From: CBDAPI01 sp965248635
GTDB lineage: Bacteria; Acidobacteriota; UBA6911; RPQK01; CBDAPI01
Length of the DNA stretch: 64,000 nt
Assembly: GCA_965248635.1 (NCBI GenBank)
Contig: OZ252114.1
Span: 4,340,001-4,404,000, forward strand
Direction of reading: 5' to 3'
Both the position numbers and the translations under genes were made by a program. The notes under the pieces are model-generated. The model ran no database searches and was not told the DNA's origin. It saw nothing but the letters and a program-made list of their open reading frames with translations. Each line of letters starts with the position of its first letter. The first letter of the stretch is position 1. Positions 63,946 to 64,000 of the stretch are shown here, one piece after another.

Positions 63946-64000
63946 ATGCCCAAGAGATCTCGAGATTACAGGAACCTGCGTTCGTTTGCGACAGCTCCCC
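63946..64000 (+). CDS. Start of a gene cut by the window end, unknown
   Basis: An ATG at 63946 has GGAGG seven bases upstream. The 18 visible residues begin M-P-K-R-S-R-D-Y-R, similar to the opening of HigA/Xre-type antitoxin-like proteins, but too short to name. Confidence 0.45.
   Translation, partial: MPKRSRDYRNLRSFATAP

Overview
The window looks like a chromosomal segment of an Acidobacteriota-type bacterium, probably marine or host-associated (lineage inferred from gene content, not from a marker gene). Lineage hints are a Ser/Thr kinase fused to a TolB-like propeller, a GWxTD-domain protein, very long TPR proteins, PVC/Acidobacteria-type haem proteins, FG-GAP/CRTAC1-type proteins, and many secreted sugar-active enzymes mixed with SSS transporters and sulfatases.

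Region 1 (1-31 kb) is a sugar/sugar-acid accessory island. It holds the tail of a GntR/FCD regulator, a D-2-hydroxyacid dehydrogenase, two divergent copies of an unnamed jelly-roll-like protein, gamma-glutamyltransferase, HpcH/HpaI aldolase, a HEAT-SSS symporter fusion, a small protein translationally coupled to a second SSS symporter, a broken GH5-like gene, a GHL6-like glycosidase, a second (frameshifted) D-2-hydroxyacid dehydrogenase, a tartrate-dehydratase-like enolase-superfamily enzyme, a haem/terpene-cyclase-fold protein, three BNR sialidase-like proteins, an FG-GAP cytochrome-like protein, a truncated CRTAC1 gene, a TPR protein, a sulfatase and a GWxTD protein. Together these suggest that exported hydrolases release sugars or sugar acids, SSS symporters take them up, and dehydratase, dehydrogenase and aldolase steps feed them to central metabolism. 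A ~220-bp leader is repeated in front of two of these gene groups, an AT-rich motif recurs in the divergent promoters, and REP-like palindromes lie between operons.

Region 2 (31-45 kb) has a PVC-type haem protein with a frameshift in its leader region, tRNA 3' halves, an IS6 element that has cut a DUF1549/1553-type cytochrome gene, an aminotransferase IV, several decayed genes (PhyH, DJ-1/PfpI, TolB fragment, membrane hydrolase), a sugar isomerase/epimerase, a creatininase-family protein and an OPT transporter.

Region 3 (45-59.7 kb) is a mosaic of integrated-element debris: tRNA 3' halves, a ~115-bp direct repeat, a 19-bp repeat, terminase/HGG-type phage fragments, an IS481 element with 26-bp inverted repeats, and an IS1380 element with a TTAG target duplication. 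These surround a 1385-residue beta-propeller/leucine-rich-repeat protein and a kinase-TolB protein.

Region 4 (59.7-64 kb) has a small membrane protein, an amidohydrolase-3 lipoprotein, and an OprB-like porin broken by a 26-bp tandem duplication.

The most notable themes are an unusually high load of frameshifted and truncated genes (two caused by perfect short tandem duplications), repeated regulatory leaders, the multi-copy unnamed jelly-roll family, and repeated capture of tRNA 3' halves.
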